NCBI GenBank assembly: GCA_964491515.1
Contig: CAZBGQ010000004.1
Location: 1 to 64,000 of the forward strand
Length of the DNA stretch: 64,000 bases
Source of the DNA: CAZBGQ01 sp964491515
GTDB lineage: Bacteria; Patescibacteriota; Gracilibacteria; UBA1369; UBA12473
Reading direction: 5' to 3'
This document shows positions 26,461 to 35,495 of the stretch, in pieces (within the stretch, counting starts at the first letter, position 1; each line of letters starts with the position of its first letter). A program made the position numbers and the translations under genes. Below the pieces are notes generated by a model. It worked only from the letters and a program-made list of their open reading frames with translations, searched no databases and was not told where the DNA came from.

Positions 26461-26500
26461 ACTAGAAACGAAGTAAGTCTCTTAGCTACTAGCTAACATT

Positions 26501-26530
26501 TAAGGGTCCCCCGAAAGGGGGGCCCTTTTT
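26501..26530 (+). terminator. Intrinsic terminator of the S-layer-type gene
   Basis: An 11-bp GC-rich stem (AAGGGTCCCCC with GGGGGGCCCTT, one G-T pair), a GAAA tetraloop and a T-tract, 41 bases after the stop codon. Confidence 0.93.
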
Positions 26531-26578
26531 GTGTATAAAGAACACGCCGAAAAAGGTTTATCTGCTTAGGGACTGAGA

Positions 26579-26587
26579 TGTTATAAT
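26579..26587 (+). promoter_or_regulatory. Extended -10 promoter of the first polysaccharide operon
   Basis: TGTTATAAT at 26579-26587 is a perfect TGnTATAAT. No good -35. Predicted start near 26594, 23 bases before the ATG at 26617, just after the S-layer gene terminator. Confidence 0.65.
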
Positions 26588-26616
26588 AAAAAAGATTAAT
26601 TTTTCTTTTGCTAATA

Positions 26617-27543
26617 ATGAAATACATAGTCACTGGAGGGGCAGGATTTATAGGAAGTCATCTTTGTACAGCACTTTTAGCTGATGGGCATAGTGTTCTA
26701 TGTGTGGATGATTTCTCGACGGGAACCAAAGAGAATATTATTGAATTGAAAGAGAGTAATGATTTTAAGTGCGTCGAGCATGATATTACAGAGCCATTGG
26801 GTGACTTAGTGGAAGAAGTAGATGGTATTTACCACTTGGCTTGTCCAGCTTCCCCTGTGGATTATGCAGCATTTCCTATAAAAACTTTATTGACCTCTTC
26901 ACTGGGAACTAAAAATGTCTTAGATTATGCCGTAAAGAAAAAAGCTCGGGTACTATTTACCTCAACTTCCGAGGTTTATGGGTCTCCCCTTGAGCATCCA
27001 CAGGTGGAAACTTACTGGGGGAACGTGAATAGCGTAGGCCCGCGGTCATGCTACGATGAAGGAAAACGTTATGCAGAAAGCTTGGTTACTAATTATGGAG
27101 GGGAGCTCGGATTGGATGCAAGGATAATTCGCATTTTTAACACGTATGGGCCGCGCATGAGAGCTTATGACGGGCGGGTGATTCCTAATTTCATAAGGCA
27201 AGCTTTAGAGGGCAAGGAAATAACTATTTATGGAGACGGAAAGCAAACACGTTCTTTTTGTTATGTAGATGACATGGTGAAAGGGTTACGCGGGATTATG
27301 GAAGCCGACCATGTTGCTGGGCCTGTTAATTGGGGAAATCCTGAAGAGGTGACAATGTTAGAACTTGCAAACTTAATATTAGAGCTAACTAAAAGTAAGA
27401 GTAGTATTATAAAAAAGAAATTGCCGATCGACGATCCTACTCGTCGTTGCCCTGATATTTCAAAGGGAAAGGCGTTACTCGGATTTGAGCCGACAGTGTC
27501 ACTAGAGGTTGGCTTGGGTCGAATGCTTGAGTCGTGGGTATAG
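26617..27543 (+). CDS. uxs: UDP-glucuronate decarboxylase (UDP-xylose synthase)
   Basis: An extended short-chain dehydrogenase that oxidises and decarboxylates UDP-glucuronate to UDP-xylose in the cytosol. In 308 residues: NAD motif GGAGFIGSH (6-14); the family-specific stretch CPASPVDY...PIKTL; STSEVYGSPLEHPQ; ETYWGNVN; and catalytic YDEGKR (YxxxK). These segments mark Uxs and separate it from general epimerases. ATG 26617 is preferred over the TTG at 26608. The next gene supplies its substrate, UDP-glucuronate, so the two form a pathway pair. It is the first gene of the operon. Confidence 0.9.
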   Translation: MKYIVTGGAGFIGSHLCTALLADGHSVLCVDDFSTGTKENIIELKESNDFKCVEHDITEPLGDLVEEVDGIYHLACPASPVDYAAFPIKTLLTSSLGTKNVLDYAVKKKARVLFTSTSEVYGSPLEHPQVETYWGNVNSVGPRSCYDEGKRYAESLVTNYGGELGLDARIIRIFNTYGPRMRAYDGRVIPNFIRQALEGKEITIYGDGKQTRSFCYVDDMVKGLRGIMEADHVAGPVNWGNPEEVTMLELANLILELTKSKSSIIKKKLPIDDPTRRCPDISKGKALLGFEPTVSLEVGLGRMLESWV

Positions 27544-27565
27544 AATAAGAATAAATTAAAAGTTT

Positions 27566-28906
27566 ATGAAAATTTGTATTGTAGGTACCGGATATGTTGG
27601 TTTGGTCACAGGCGCTTGCTTGGCAGACTGGGGGAACACCGTAGTTTGTGTTGATATTAATAAGGAAAAAATTGAGCGATTGAATCAAGGGATTTTGCCG
27701 ATTTACGAACCGGAGCTTGGGGCGGTTGTTGATCGGAATAAAAGGAATGGAAATTTGAGTTTTTCGATGGACATAGCATCTGCGATCAGCTCCTCAGCGG
27801 TGGTTGTTAATGCCGTAGGCACTCCACTAGGTAAAGATGGGGAAGCGGATTTAGGTGCCGTGGAAAGTGTAGCGAGAGATTTTGGAAGATACGCCAAGGG
27901 CTACGCGCTTTTTGTCAATAAGTCGACCATCCCCATGGGGAAAAGTGAGTATTTGAAATCTCTCATTCAAGACGAATATGATCAGAGGGAACTATCTCTA
28001 CGGGAGGGGTTAGTATTTGATGTAGTCAATAATCCCGAATTCTTAAGAGAAGGAAGTGCTGTGAAAGATTTCACAGATCCTGATCGTGTAATTGTAGGAG
28101 TGGAGTCTGATCAGGCCGGGGAGATAATGAGAAAGCTATATGAGCCCTTAATTGAGAGGGGAATTTCATACATGGAAACGTCATGTAGTAATGCGGAAGC
28201 GATTAAGTACGCATCTAATGCTTTTTTGGCTACGAAGATTTCATTTGTTAATGAGATGGCTATGCTCTGCGAAAAATACGGAGCAAATATTGAGGAGGTT
28301 GCATTGGGGATGGGGATGGATCCTAGGATTGCTCCGGCTTTTTTAAAGGCAGGAATCGGTTATGGAGGAAGTTGTTTGCCGAAGGATGTAGCTCAACTCA
28401 TCGTCTCCGGTCAGAGTCAGGGGGTTGATATGCTTTTGTTAAAAGCGGTAAATGAAATAAATCAGGCTCAATCGGATCGGTTTATTGATCGGCTTAAAGA
28501 AGTTTACCCGGATCTAAGCGGGTTAACCGTGGCGGTATGGGGTTTGACGTTTAAGCCAGAGACAGATGATATTCGCGAGGCGGCCGCTTTTCGAATTATC
28601 CCCAAATTATTAAAGAAGGGGGTCACTGTTCAGGTTTTTGACCCGGAGGGTATGGAAAATGCTAAAGCTCAGCTTGGGGAAAGTGTGGTTTACGCAAAGA
28701 CACCCTATAAGGCGTTAGAGGCTGCGGATGGATTACTCATTTTAACGGAATGGGATGTTTTTAGGAATGCAGATCTGGTGGAGGTCAAAAAACATTTAAA
28801 AAAAGCGGTAGTCATTGATGGACGAAACCTTTATGATCTGAATGAAATGGAATCAATGGAGTTTATTTACAGGAGTATTGGGCGCACACTAAAATCAATT
28901 AATTAG
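27566..28906 (+). CDS. ugd: UDP-glucose 6-dehydrogenase
   Basis: Oxidises UDP-glucose twice with NAD to UDP-glucuronate. The 446-residue protein has the N-terminal Rossmann motif GTGYVGLVTGACLA, IYEPELG, NPEFLREGSAVKDF, the catalytic Cys in GIGYGGSCLPKDV, and the C-terminal UDP-binding domain (VWGLTFKPETDDIREAAA). Length fits the family. It lies 22 bases after uxs; the product feeds uxs and perhaps glycosyltransferases directly. The ATG follows aagttt with no Shine-Dalgarno sequence. Confidence 0.95.
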   Translation: MKICIVGTGYVGLVTGACLADWGNTVVCVDINKEKIERLNQGILPIYEPELGAVVDRNKRNGNLSFSMDIASAISSSAVVVNAVGTPLGKDGEADLGAVESVARDFGRYAKGYALFVNKSTIPMGKSEYLKSLIQDEYDQRELSLREGLVFDVVNNPEFLREGSAVKDFTDPDRVIVGVESDQAGEIMRKLYEPLIERGISYMETSCSNAEAIKYASNAFLATKISFVNEMAMLCEKYGANIEEVALGMGMDPRIAPAFLKAGIGYGGSCLPKDVAQLIVSGQSQGVDMLLLKAVNEINQAQSDRFIDRLKEVYPDLSGLTVAVWGLTFKPETDDIREAAAFRIIPKLLKKGVTVQVFDPEGMENAKAQLGESVVYAKTPYKALEAADGLLILTEWDVFRNADLVEVKKHLKKAVVIDGRNLYDLNEMESMEFIYRSIGRTLKSIN

Positions 28907-28911
28907 TCATT

Positions 28912-29859
28912 ATGAAGTATATTATTACCGGTGGAGCGGGATTCATTGGCTCTCATATTGTCGAAGCATTAGTCAGAGGAGGCGATAGCGTAGTGGTTGT
29001 TGATGACTTTTCAACAGGAAAGCATGAAAATTTAGCTCCATGGAAAAATGAAATTGAAATTGTCGAGGGAAGTATCGAAAACTTAGAGCTTCTTTCTCGT
29101 GCTTTTAAAGGGGCAGATTATGTGCTTCATCAAGCGGCCCTGCCCTCGGTTCCTAGATCCATAAAGCTGCCACTTGCAACGCATAATATTAATATGACCG
29201 GAACTTTAAATGTGTTATTAGCAGCAAGAGACAATGGTGTTAAAAGGGTTGTTTGTGCAAGTTCCTCCTCTGTATATGGAAATCAAAAAGAGGATCAAGC
29301 GAAGATAGAATCTATGCGTACGCAGGCGTTATCCCCTTATGCTTTGACTAAGTTGGGAGGAGAGGAATACGCGCGTATTTTTTATGAAATGTACGGATTG
29401 GAAACGGTAAGCCTTAGATATTTTAATGTATTTGGGCCACGCCAGGATCCTGCGTCTGCTTATGCAGCAGTGATTCCTAAGTTTATTCATGCGGCGCTTA
29501 CGAATTCTCCAGCTACTATTCATGGGGATGGGATGCAAAGTCGAGATTTTACCTACGTGACCAATAATGTGTCAGCGAATTTGCTAGCATGTACTGCGCC
29601 CGCAGAAAAAGTAGCGGGAAAAGTATTCAATATTGCCGCGGGTGATAACATCACTCTTTTGGATTTGCTCAGTGGGATAGAAAAAAATATGGGAGTTTCT
29701 ATCGAGAAAGTTTTTGAAAACCCACGGGAGGGAGATATCCATTTTTCTCAGGCCGATATTACGAAAGCCACCAAAGCACTGAATTACAAGGTCGATGTAG
29801 CTTTTGAGGAGGGGCTTATGCGGACAATTGAGTGGTTTGAAATGGATAAAGATAAATAG
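28912..29859 (+). CDS. UDP-GlcNAc/GlcNAcA C4 epimerase, WbpP/TviC-like
   Basis: An extended SDR epimerase of 315 residues. Motifs: GGAGFIGSH (7-15), HQAALPSVPRS, CASSSSVYG, catalytic SPYALTKLGGE (YxxxK), and RYFNVFGPRQDPASAYAAVIP, which is characteristic of the WbpP/TviC/Gne group acting on N-acetylated UDP-sugars. A WbpO/TviB-like dehydrogenase lies four genes downstream, so the two together probably give UDP-GalNAc and/or UDP-GalNAcA. Specificity is inferred from motifs and context. It starts 5 bases after ugd. Confidence 0.82.
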   Translation: MKYIITGGAGFIGSHIVEALVRGGDSVVVVDDFSTGKHENLAPWKNEIEIVEGSIENLELLSRAFKGADYVLHQAALPSVPRSIKLPLATHNINMTGTLNVLLAARDNGVKRVVCASSSSVYGNQKEDQAKIESMRTQALSPYALTKLGGEEYARIFYEMYGLETVSLRYFNVFGPRQDPASAYAAVIPKFIHAALTNSPATIHGDGMQSRDFTYVTNNVSANLLACTAPAEKVAGKVFNIAAGDNITLLDLLSGIEKNMGVSIEKVFENPREGDIHFSQADITKATKALNYKVDVAFEEGLMRTIEWFEMDKDK

Positions 29860-29863
29860 AATT

Positions 29864-32407
29864 ATGAAATTTTTAAGACAAGCCATTCTCATTTTGGTTC
29901 TGAGTAATTTATGGAATGGGGTGGGTCACGTATTGGCAAGTGAAATGGAAACGGTTACCTCTCCTCTGGGGGTATATTTAGAGGCCAAGGATTATAGAGT
30001 TGAAACTTTTCCCTGTGAAAATTTAATCCCTTTAGATACATCTCTTGATGAGGATGAGGAGACAGGTCCTACTTGCCTGATTGAGGGAAATAGCGACGTT
30101 AATGAGGAGAGTTTTTATTTGTTTGAGAAAAGTTTCCAGGAGGGGCAAGACATGTTGATTTCAGGGCAACGGGAAGTATTAGACTTTTTTGGAGTTGATT
30201 TCTATGAAGATGATATAAAAAAGGGGGTTCAAATTGTTTCGGATAAAACAAGTGTGATATTTGTTGATGATTCTGTGGGTAAAAAAGAGTTCAGTCAGTG
30301 TATTAGTCAGGAGCTTATTTATACTAATGAAGAAGTTGGCCCGATGGCGGCACAATGGCTTTGCCTTCAAGGTGAAAGCGATAATTTGCAAAAAATCACA
30401 TTCATGAGCCCCGATGTGATGTTGCTTTTAGATGCACAAAGAGATGGTATTTTTGAGGAGATTCGGCGGTCAGGGGGGAGCATAGAAGAAGGTGAATATA
30501 TAGCTGAAGTATTAGGCGAAAATAATTCCTGGGGTAAGGTGATTACGATTGTGGGCGGTGCCATTTGTTTATTTTGGATTGTTTTTATTATTCAAAAATT
30601 GATTGAGGTTAAAAAAAGAAAACCAGAAGTATTAGTTAAAATTTTTAGCTGGATATTGTTGATATGCACATTAAACATGGTGACACTTTATATGTTGGGA
30701 GTTTTACCAAGCGGGGCGTTTAGTATCTATATTGTGATTTACATATTGGCCAGCATGGCATTAGTTAGGGGGTGGAGAATGATTTCCACTGGATCAATTT
30801 TGGGGAAATGGTTGCATGGAAGCGATAAAGAGTTTTTGCTAAGAAAGTGGGCCTTTCGCTTATTGAGTATCTGCGGCGTAGTTTGGTTGTATACATTTTT
30901 CTTATGGCCAGAACAACAATCGATTCCAGTAATGGGTTTTTTGATTGCAGTCACTGTGCTTGTAATTACAGAGGGAGAGATTAGGGAGGATAATGAAAAT
31001 TATAGAAAATTTATTCTTTCAGCTTTTAAGTGGCTTCCCGTTATTTTTATAGTTTTTGCAATGTGGAATAACTTTAATGTGAAGAACGAGCAAACTTGGA
31101 GGGCGGAGGATGTAGGCTTGAAACAAGGTGTGGAACTATCAAATATGTCTGAGGGCTCATTAGACGGACGGAGTAGTAATAATGGAATAATTCTAAGTGA
31201 GCCAACACTTATTACGGTTAAAAATCCTAGCAGGATAATAGGGAAAAGCTTTGAGCATGCAACTATTTATGCCAAGGTCCAAAGTAATCAGGTGTTGAAC
31301 TTGATAGATGATAATGGGAAAGCTTTTCAGGAAGACTCAGTTTTTACTATTCCAGATCAGGAAGAGTACAGTTTGATTGCAAGGCATAAGGTCAGTGGAT
31401 TAGCATTTTACAGAGAAAAATCATCACCACTTATTAAGATCTCACAGGAGGAAACAATACAGGAAATTTTAGATAATAAATTTGAGGAAAATAATGTTTT
31501 GAGTGATCTGTCCCAATCGGCTGGGGGGAGTAATCTCAAGAAAACTTTTGGTTTTATTGAACCGGAAGTCGAACCGGAAACGGAAGACGAAGAGAGCATT
31601 GATGAACCTATTGTAACGACAGGAAGTGTTTGGGATATCCCATTAAAGGGCGGAAAAGGTTATAGTTTTTTTATTGAAGCAGGAAAAGATCCGCTGAGTC
31701 TAGATTTAGATCTAACTAAATTTGAAAGCAATACAATTGAAGATGAATTTATCGAGATTAGTATCTTTAATGATAAAGGTGTAAATGAAAAATTTTATAA
31801 TATAAAAATAGATCAAGCCCAATTACAGGAGATTCATATTGAAGATTTATTGAGGCCAGGTATCTATCGGGTTCAAATTAATGGTATATCGGATTCACCG
31901 ATTGATGATCAGAAGTACGTAAGAACTAATCATAGGATTGATAGAATCGAAAGCAATAGTCCTATCCTGATTTTTCATGTTAAGGATATGGAAATGTTGG
32001 GAGCAGGGGACATTACCTTCTATGATGTAGGTGATCAAACTGTTATTAAGAAAGATGGTACAGAGAGGAGGAATTATAGTAAAAAAACACTTGAGACGGT
32101 TAGTTTCCCTGAGGAGGGAGGTAGAATTCATTCGGACTCACCATTGTTGATTGCTTCTTCTCCTGAAAGGTGGCGTTCGCCTTTTTCTGTGAATAAAATT
32201 AGAAATATAAGAAACACTACACAATATATCTTAGTGAAGGATGGTGCTTTGGGGACTATTACACAAAGTGAAGAAGGGCTAGTTTTCGAGAAAACATTCG
32301 AAATCCCTAGGAGTTTTGGGAATCTTCGTTGGAAGTTGATGATTGGTGATGGGCAGGAAGGGGCTGGGTTTTATGAAATCAAAGAAATTAAGATAAAATT
32401 TTCATAA
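29864..32407 (+). CDS. Unknown large membrane protein of the polysaccharide locus
   Basis: Not recognised. In 847 residues: a signal-like N-terminus (MKFLRQAILILVLSNLW), a ~200-residue extracytoplasmic part with paired cysteines, about seven membrane helices between residues ~225 and ~400, then a ~440-residue soluble C-terminal part with Glu-rich segments and beta-type strands ending in WKLMIGDGQEGAGFYEIKEIKIKF. The start 29864 is chosen at the signal-like Met; the frame opens further upstream inside the previous gene. It lies 4 bases after the epimerase. Position suggests a role in polymer export, polymerisation or length control, but nothing in the sequence proves it. Confidence 0.75.
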   Translation: MKFLRQAILILVLSNLWNGVGHVLASEMETVTSPLGVYLEAKDYRVETFPCENLIPLDTSLDEDEETGPTCLIEGNSDVNEESFYLFEKSFQEGQDMLISGQREVLDFFGVDFYEDDIKKGVQIVSDKTSVIFVDDSVGKKEFSQCISQELIYTNEEVGPMAAQWLCLQGESDNLQKITFMSPDVMLLLDAQRDGIFEEIRRSGGSIEEGEYIAEVLGENNSWGKVITIVGGAICLFWIVFIIQKLIEVKKRKPEVLVKIFSWILLICTLNMVTLYMLGVLPSGAFSIYIVIYILASMALVRGWRMISTGSILGKWLHGSDKEFLLRKWAFRLLSICGVVWLYTFFLWPEQQSIPVMGFLIAVTVLVITEGEIREDNENYRKFILSAFKWLPVIFIVFAMWNNFNVKNEQTWRAEDVGLKQGVELSNMSEGSLDGRSSNNGIILSEPTLITVKNPSRIIGKSFEHATIYAKVQSNQVLNLIDDNGKAFQEDSVFTIPDQEEYSLIARHKVSGLAFYREKSSPLIKISQEETIQEILDNKFEENNVLSDLSQSAGGSNLKKTFGFIEPEVEPETEDEESIDEPIVTTGSVWDIPLKGGKGYSFFIEAGKDPLSLDLDLTKFESNTIEDEFIEISIFNDKGVNEKFYNIKIDQAQLQEIHIEDLLRPGIYRVQINGISDSPIDDQKYVRTNHRIDRIESNSPILIFHVKDMEMLGAGDITFYDVGDQTVIKKDGTERRNYSKKTLETVSFPEEGGRIHSDSPLLIASSPERWRSPFSVNKIRNIRNTTQYILVKDGALGTITQSEEGLVFEKTFEIPRSFGNLRWKLMIGDGQEGAGFYEIKEIKIKFS

Positions 32408-32408
32408 T

Positions 32409-32780
32409 ATGAAATCATTTTTTAGTGAATATATAGAGCGAGGGGCCTACAGTCTTCTGTTAACATCATTGATCGCATTTTTAATGCAATCAATGGCACC
32501 TTCTTTGGGTTGGGCTATCTTAGTAGGGATCGCAGCCACTGTTGGCAATGGAGTGGTATTTAAAGAAGGTTTAAGGAAGTTAAAGTTTCCTTATTTAGAA
32601 GGTTTAGCCCTTAATGATAGGTATTTACTATGGCTAGGGGGCTTGTCAATCGTGACAGGGGGGATTATGGTAAAGGTATTTATGTATCTCACAAAAGTTG
32701 AGTATGCAATCTTGTTGGGGCTACTAAGTGGGATCGCTTCATTTTTATGTTTGATTATTTTATATTATGAAAAAGATTGA
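32409..32780 (+). CDS. Small membrane protein, four predicted helices
   Basis: Not recognised. 123 residues with hydrophobic segments at about 14-30, 34-50, 72-90 and 98-118; the loop KEGLRKLKFPYLEGLALNDRY is the only long polar part. It begins 1 base after the preceding gene and overlaps the next by 14 bases, so it is firmly inside the operon. Probably a partner subunit of the flanking unknown membrane proteins. Confidence 0.72.
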   Translation: MKSFFSEYIERGAYSLLLTSLIAFLMQSMAPSLGWAILVGIAATVGNGVVFKEGLRKLKFPYLEGLALNDRYLLWLGGLSIVTGGIMVKVFMYLTKVEYAILLGLLSGIASFLCLIILYYEKD

Positions 32781-33135
32781 TTGGAAATCAGCGAATAAGA
32801 AAATAGCAATTCCAATAGGGTTGGCCTTGGTTGCATTGCTAGTAGCAACATTATTGAAATTTGATTATATTTTAGTATTGAAAGGGGCGATTGGTATCCC
32901 ACTCCTTGCTATTTTGCCAGGGTGGATATGGATTGGCATTCTTTCCCCCAAAACGACAGGAATTATTGAGAAGTTGGCACTGAGTTGGATGTTATCAATA
33001 GTATTGGTTGGTTGGTCAGTTTATGGATTGCGGTATTTAGTTTTTGAAAAAATAACAAATGTGACTATTATTATGGCGCTTACTTTGGTTGTGGGGTTAG
33101 GGTTAGTTTTACAATTTATCAAAAAAAAGAAATGA
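32767..33135 (+). CDS. Small membrane protein, three to four predicted helices
   Basis: Not recognised. 122 residues with helices at about 14-32, 38-58, 68-90 and 96-116, basic ends (MKKIDWKSANKK, FIKKKK), and the segment AILPGWIWIGILSP. It resembles the N-terminal membrane part of DUF1616-type proteins only loosely. It overlaps the genes on both sides (14 and 4 bases), indicating translational coupling with the nucleotide-sugar dehydrogenase that follows. Confidence 0.72.
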   Translation: MKKIDWKSANKKIAIPIGLALVALLVATLLKFDYILVLKGAIGIPLLAILPGWIWIGILSPKTTGIIEKLALSWMLSIVLVGWSVYGLRYLVFEKITNVTIIMALTLVVGLGLVLQFIKKKK

Positions 33136-34424
33136 ACAATAAGCAACAAGTGATTTGTGTTGTAGGGCTTGGATATGTAGGAATGCCTTTGGCCGTGGCT
33201 TTCGGGCGTACGGAGCATCCGACATATGGGTACGATATTTCTACGGAGAAAGTGAATTCATTGAAAAACGACATAGATCTTAATAATGAAATAACTGAAG
33301 AAGAGCTAAAGAGTACAACGGTTAATTATAGTGATGAGCCGGAGGTAATTGGACTTGCAGATGTAGTAATAGCGGCCGTCCCAACACCTATCGATAGCGA
33401 AAGAAACCCAGATTTAACACCCGTTGAAAGCGCGTCACGAACAATTGGTAAGCATATGAAAAAAGGCGTGACAGTCGTCTATGAGTCAACCGTTTATCCT
33501 GGCCTAACGGAGGAAATTTGTGTTCCTATCTTAGAAGAAGAGTCTGGGCTTAAGTTCGGGGAGGATTTTGAAATCGGGTATTCACCGGAAAGAATTAATC
33601 CTGGAGATAAAGAACACACCTTGGAACGAATTAAAAAAATTGTAGCTGGAAGTACTCCAGAAACATTGGAAATGTTAAGTGCGCTTTATGGAGAAGTAGT
33701 CCTTGCAGGCATCCACGAAGCTCCAAGTATCAAGGTAGCAGAAGCAGCAAAGGTCATTGAAAACGTACAACGTGATTTGAATATTGCGTTGGTGAATGAA
33801 CTGTCACTTATTTTTAAAAAACTAGGGATCAATACTATTGATGTGCTGAAGGCTGCAGAGACAAAATGGAATTTCCATAGTTATCGTCCAGGGTTGGTAG
33901 GTGGACATTGTATTGGCGTGGATCCTTATTATTTGACCTATAAAGCTCAAAAATCGGGATACGATCCGCAGGTTATATTGGCTGGAAGGAAGATCAACGA
34001 TAATATGGCAAGTTGGGTGGTGGACTATTTAGCAAAGGAACTGGGAAAAATGGACCGTCCGCTTGAATCAGCGAAGATATTGATGTTGGGGGTTACATTT
34101 AAGGAGAATGTGGCAGATTTAAGGAATTCAAGAGCCAAGGATATTATTAAAATTTTAAAGGAGAGAGGGGCAGAGGTGTTTGGCTACGACCCATTATTAA
34201 GTAAGGAATCTATTGAAAGCAATTTCAGTGTGCCTGTCTTCGAAAACGTAGAGGAGCGTGAAGTATTTGATGGAATGATCTTATTTTCTCCTCATGACGA
34301 AATCGTTGATAACGTAGAAGATTTAATCAGATGGGGGAAATCCCCTGTAGCTTTTGTTGATGTGAAATCTAAGGTGCGAGATAAATTAGAAAAAAAAGAA
34401 GCTATTTTTTATGAAACATTATAA
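33132..34424 (+). CDS. UDP-N-acetylglucosamine 6-dehydrogenase, WbpO/TviB-like
   Basis: A nucleotide-sugar dehydrogenase making a UDP-N-acetyl-hexosaminuronate. In 430 residues: GLGYVGMPLAVAFG, VPTPIDSERNPDL, YESTVYPGLTEE, GYSPERINPGDKEH, catalytic Cys in GLVGGHCIGVDPYYLTYKA, and GVTFKENVADLRNSRAKDI. The segments GYSPERINPGD and GGHCIGVDPYYL mark the TviB/WbpO branch and exclude ordinary Ugd. With the WbpP-like epimerase upstream the likely product is UDP-GalNAcA. It overlaps the previous gene by ATGA and ends exactly next to the convergent GT2 stop (34424/34425). Confidence 0.9.
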   Translation: MNNKQQVICVVGLGYVGMPLAVAFGRTEHPTYGYDISTEKVNSLKNDIDLNNEITEEELKSTTVNYSDEPEVIGLADVVIAAVPTPIDSERNPDLTPVESASRTIGKHMKKGVTVVYESTVYPGLTEEICVPILEEESGLKFGEDFEIGYSPERINPGDKEHTLERIKKIVAGSTPETLEMLSALYGEVVLAGIHEAPSIKVAEAAKVIENVQRDLNIALVNELSLIFKKLGINTIDVLKAAETKWNFHSYRPGLVGGHCIGVDPYYLTYKAQKSGYDPQVILAGRKINDNMASWVVDYLAKELGKMDRPLESAKILMLGVTFKENVADLRNSRAKDIIKILKERGAEVFGYDPLLSKESIESNFSVPVFENVEEREVFDGMILFSPHDEIVDNVEDLIRWGKSPVAFVDVKSKVRDKLEKKEAIFYETL

Positions 34425-35339
34425 TTAGACTAATCGTTGGGCAATTTTTGTAGCAAGGTGAAAAGGCCAGCGGCCCAGGTAGGAGGTAAAAATAAGGCCA
34501 TAGGTCTTTAGGCTTGGGGCATTTTGGGTCGCAAGCTTTAAGGCTTTGCGGCCTTCTACTTTGTTTCCAGAAAGAAAATATAAGTGAGCCATAACACATA
34601 GATAGTGTGCATATAATTTGGGGTTCACCCGTCTCATGTCTGTCCCAAAGGCATCTAAAAATTTCTTATAAGAACGAGCTCTTGGTTCTGCCCACTCCGG
34701 TTTCATGAGTTGGCGTGTTTGGCGGTTATTATTATCAGCTTCATAAATTCGGACCACCGTATTGTGAATCAATATTTTGTATTTCTGAAAGAGCTTAAGC
34801 CAAAAATATTTTTCAAAAGCAACCATGTCTTCGGGAAACATTTCATCGGCAAACACTTTTCTTCGAACCATTGCTAGGAATTCTCCTTTCAAGGTTAACT
34901 CCCCCACCCATTCATCATAGGATACAATGCCTTTTTTTTTATGGAAATGTGATTTCATTTTCCCGCTAGCTCGATCTTTTGTCCCGTAAAAGATTAGTGC
35001 AACGTCTTCACTTAATTCCGAAATATCCCTTTTCATTACCTCAAAGGCATTTTCAGTGAGCTTATCGTCACTGTCTAATAATACAAGCCATTCTCCAGTG
35101 GCCATCTCTATGGCACGGTTTCGAGAAAAGTTAACCCCCCTATTTTTTGGGTCTCGACCTATTTTAATCCTTTTGTCTCCGATTGAGCGTACGACATCAG
35201 CCGTACCATCGGTGCTCCCATCGTCAAAAACAATAATCTCAAAATTCGATTCCTTTTGTCTTAATGCACTACGTATTGAATCTTTTATGCAATACGCACG
35301 ATTGAAGGCCGGCATTATTACGCTAAATAAGGGAGGCAT
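34425..35339 (-). CDS. GT2-family glycosyltransferase
   Basis: GT-A fold sugar transferase of 304 residues. N-terminal SVIMPAFNRAYCIKDSI, then FDDGSTDGT and the DSDD metal-binding motif in VLLDSDDKLTENA. A basic, Trp-containing C-terminal half follows, without membrane helices. It is the only minus-strand gene between 22.2 and 52.8 kb, placed tail to tail with no gap against the dehydrogenase gene. That position suggests separate acquisition or regulation. Acceptor and donor are unknown. Confidence 0.87.
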   Translation of the reverse strand: MPPLFSVIMPAFNRAYCIKDSIRSALRQKESNFEIIVFDDGSTDGTADVVRSIGDKRIKIGRDPKNRGVNFSRNRAIEMATGEWLVLLDSDDKLTENAFEVMKRDISELSEDVALIFYGTKDRASGKMKSHFHKKKGIVSYDEWVGELTLKGEFLAMVRRKVFADEMFPEDMVAFEKYFWLKLFQKYKILIHNTVVRIYEADNNNRQTRQLMKPEWAEPRARSYKKFLDAFGTDMRRVNPKLYAHYLCVMAHLYFLSGNKVEGRKALKLATQNAPSLKTYGLIFTSYLGRWPFHLATKIAQRLV

Positions 35340-35495
35340 AGAATATGATTATAATTCTTAATTTATTTTAAGCTAAGGCGAAAGGAAGTGGAATAGCTTC
35401 TTTATAGTACATGGTATTGATGGAATTCGAAATTTGCAGGAGTGGCACCTTCCGAGTATGATTTGTATTATACTAAATAAATATTACAATTTCTT

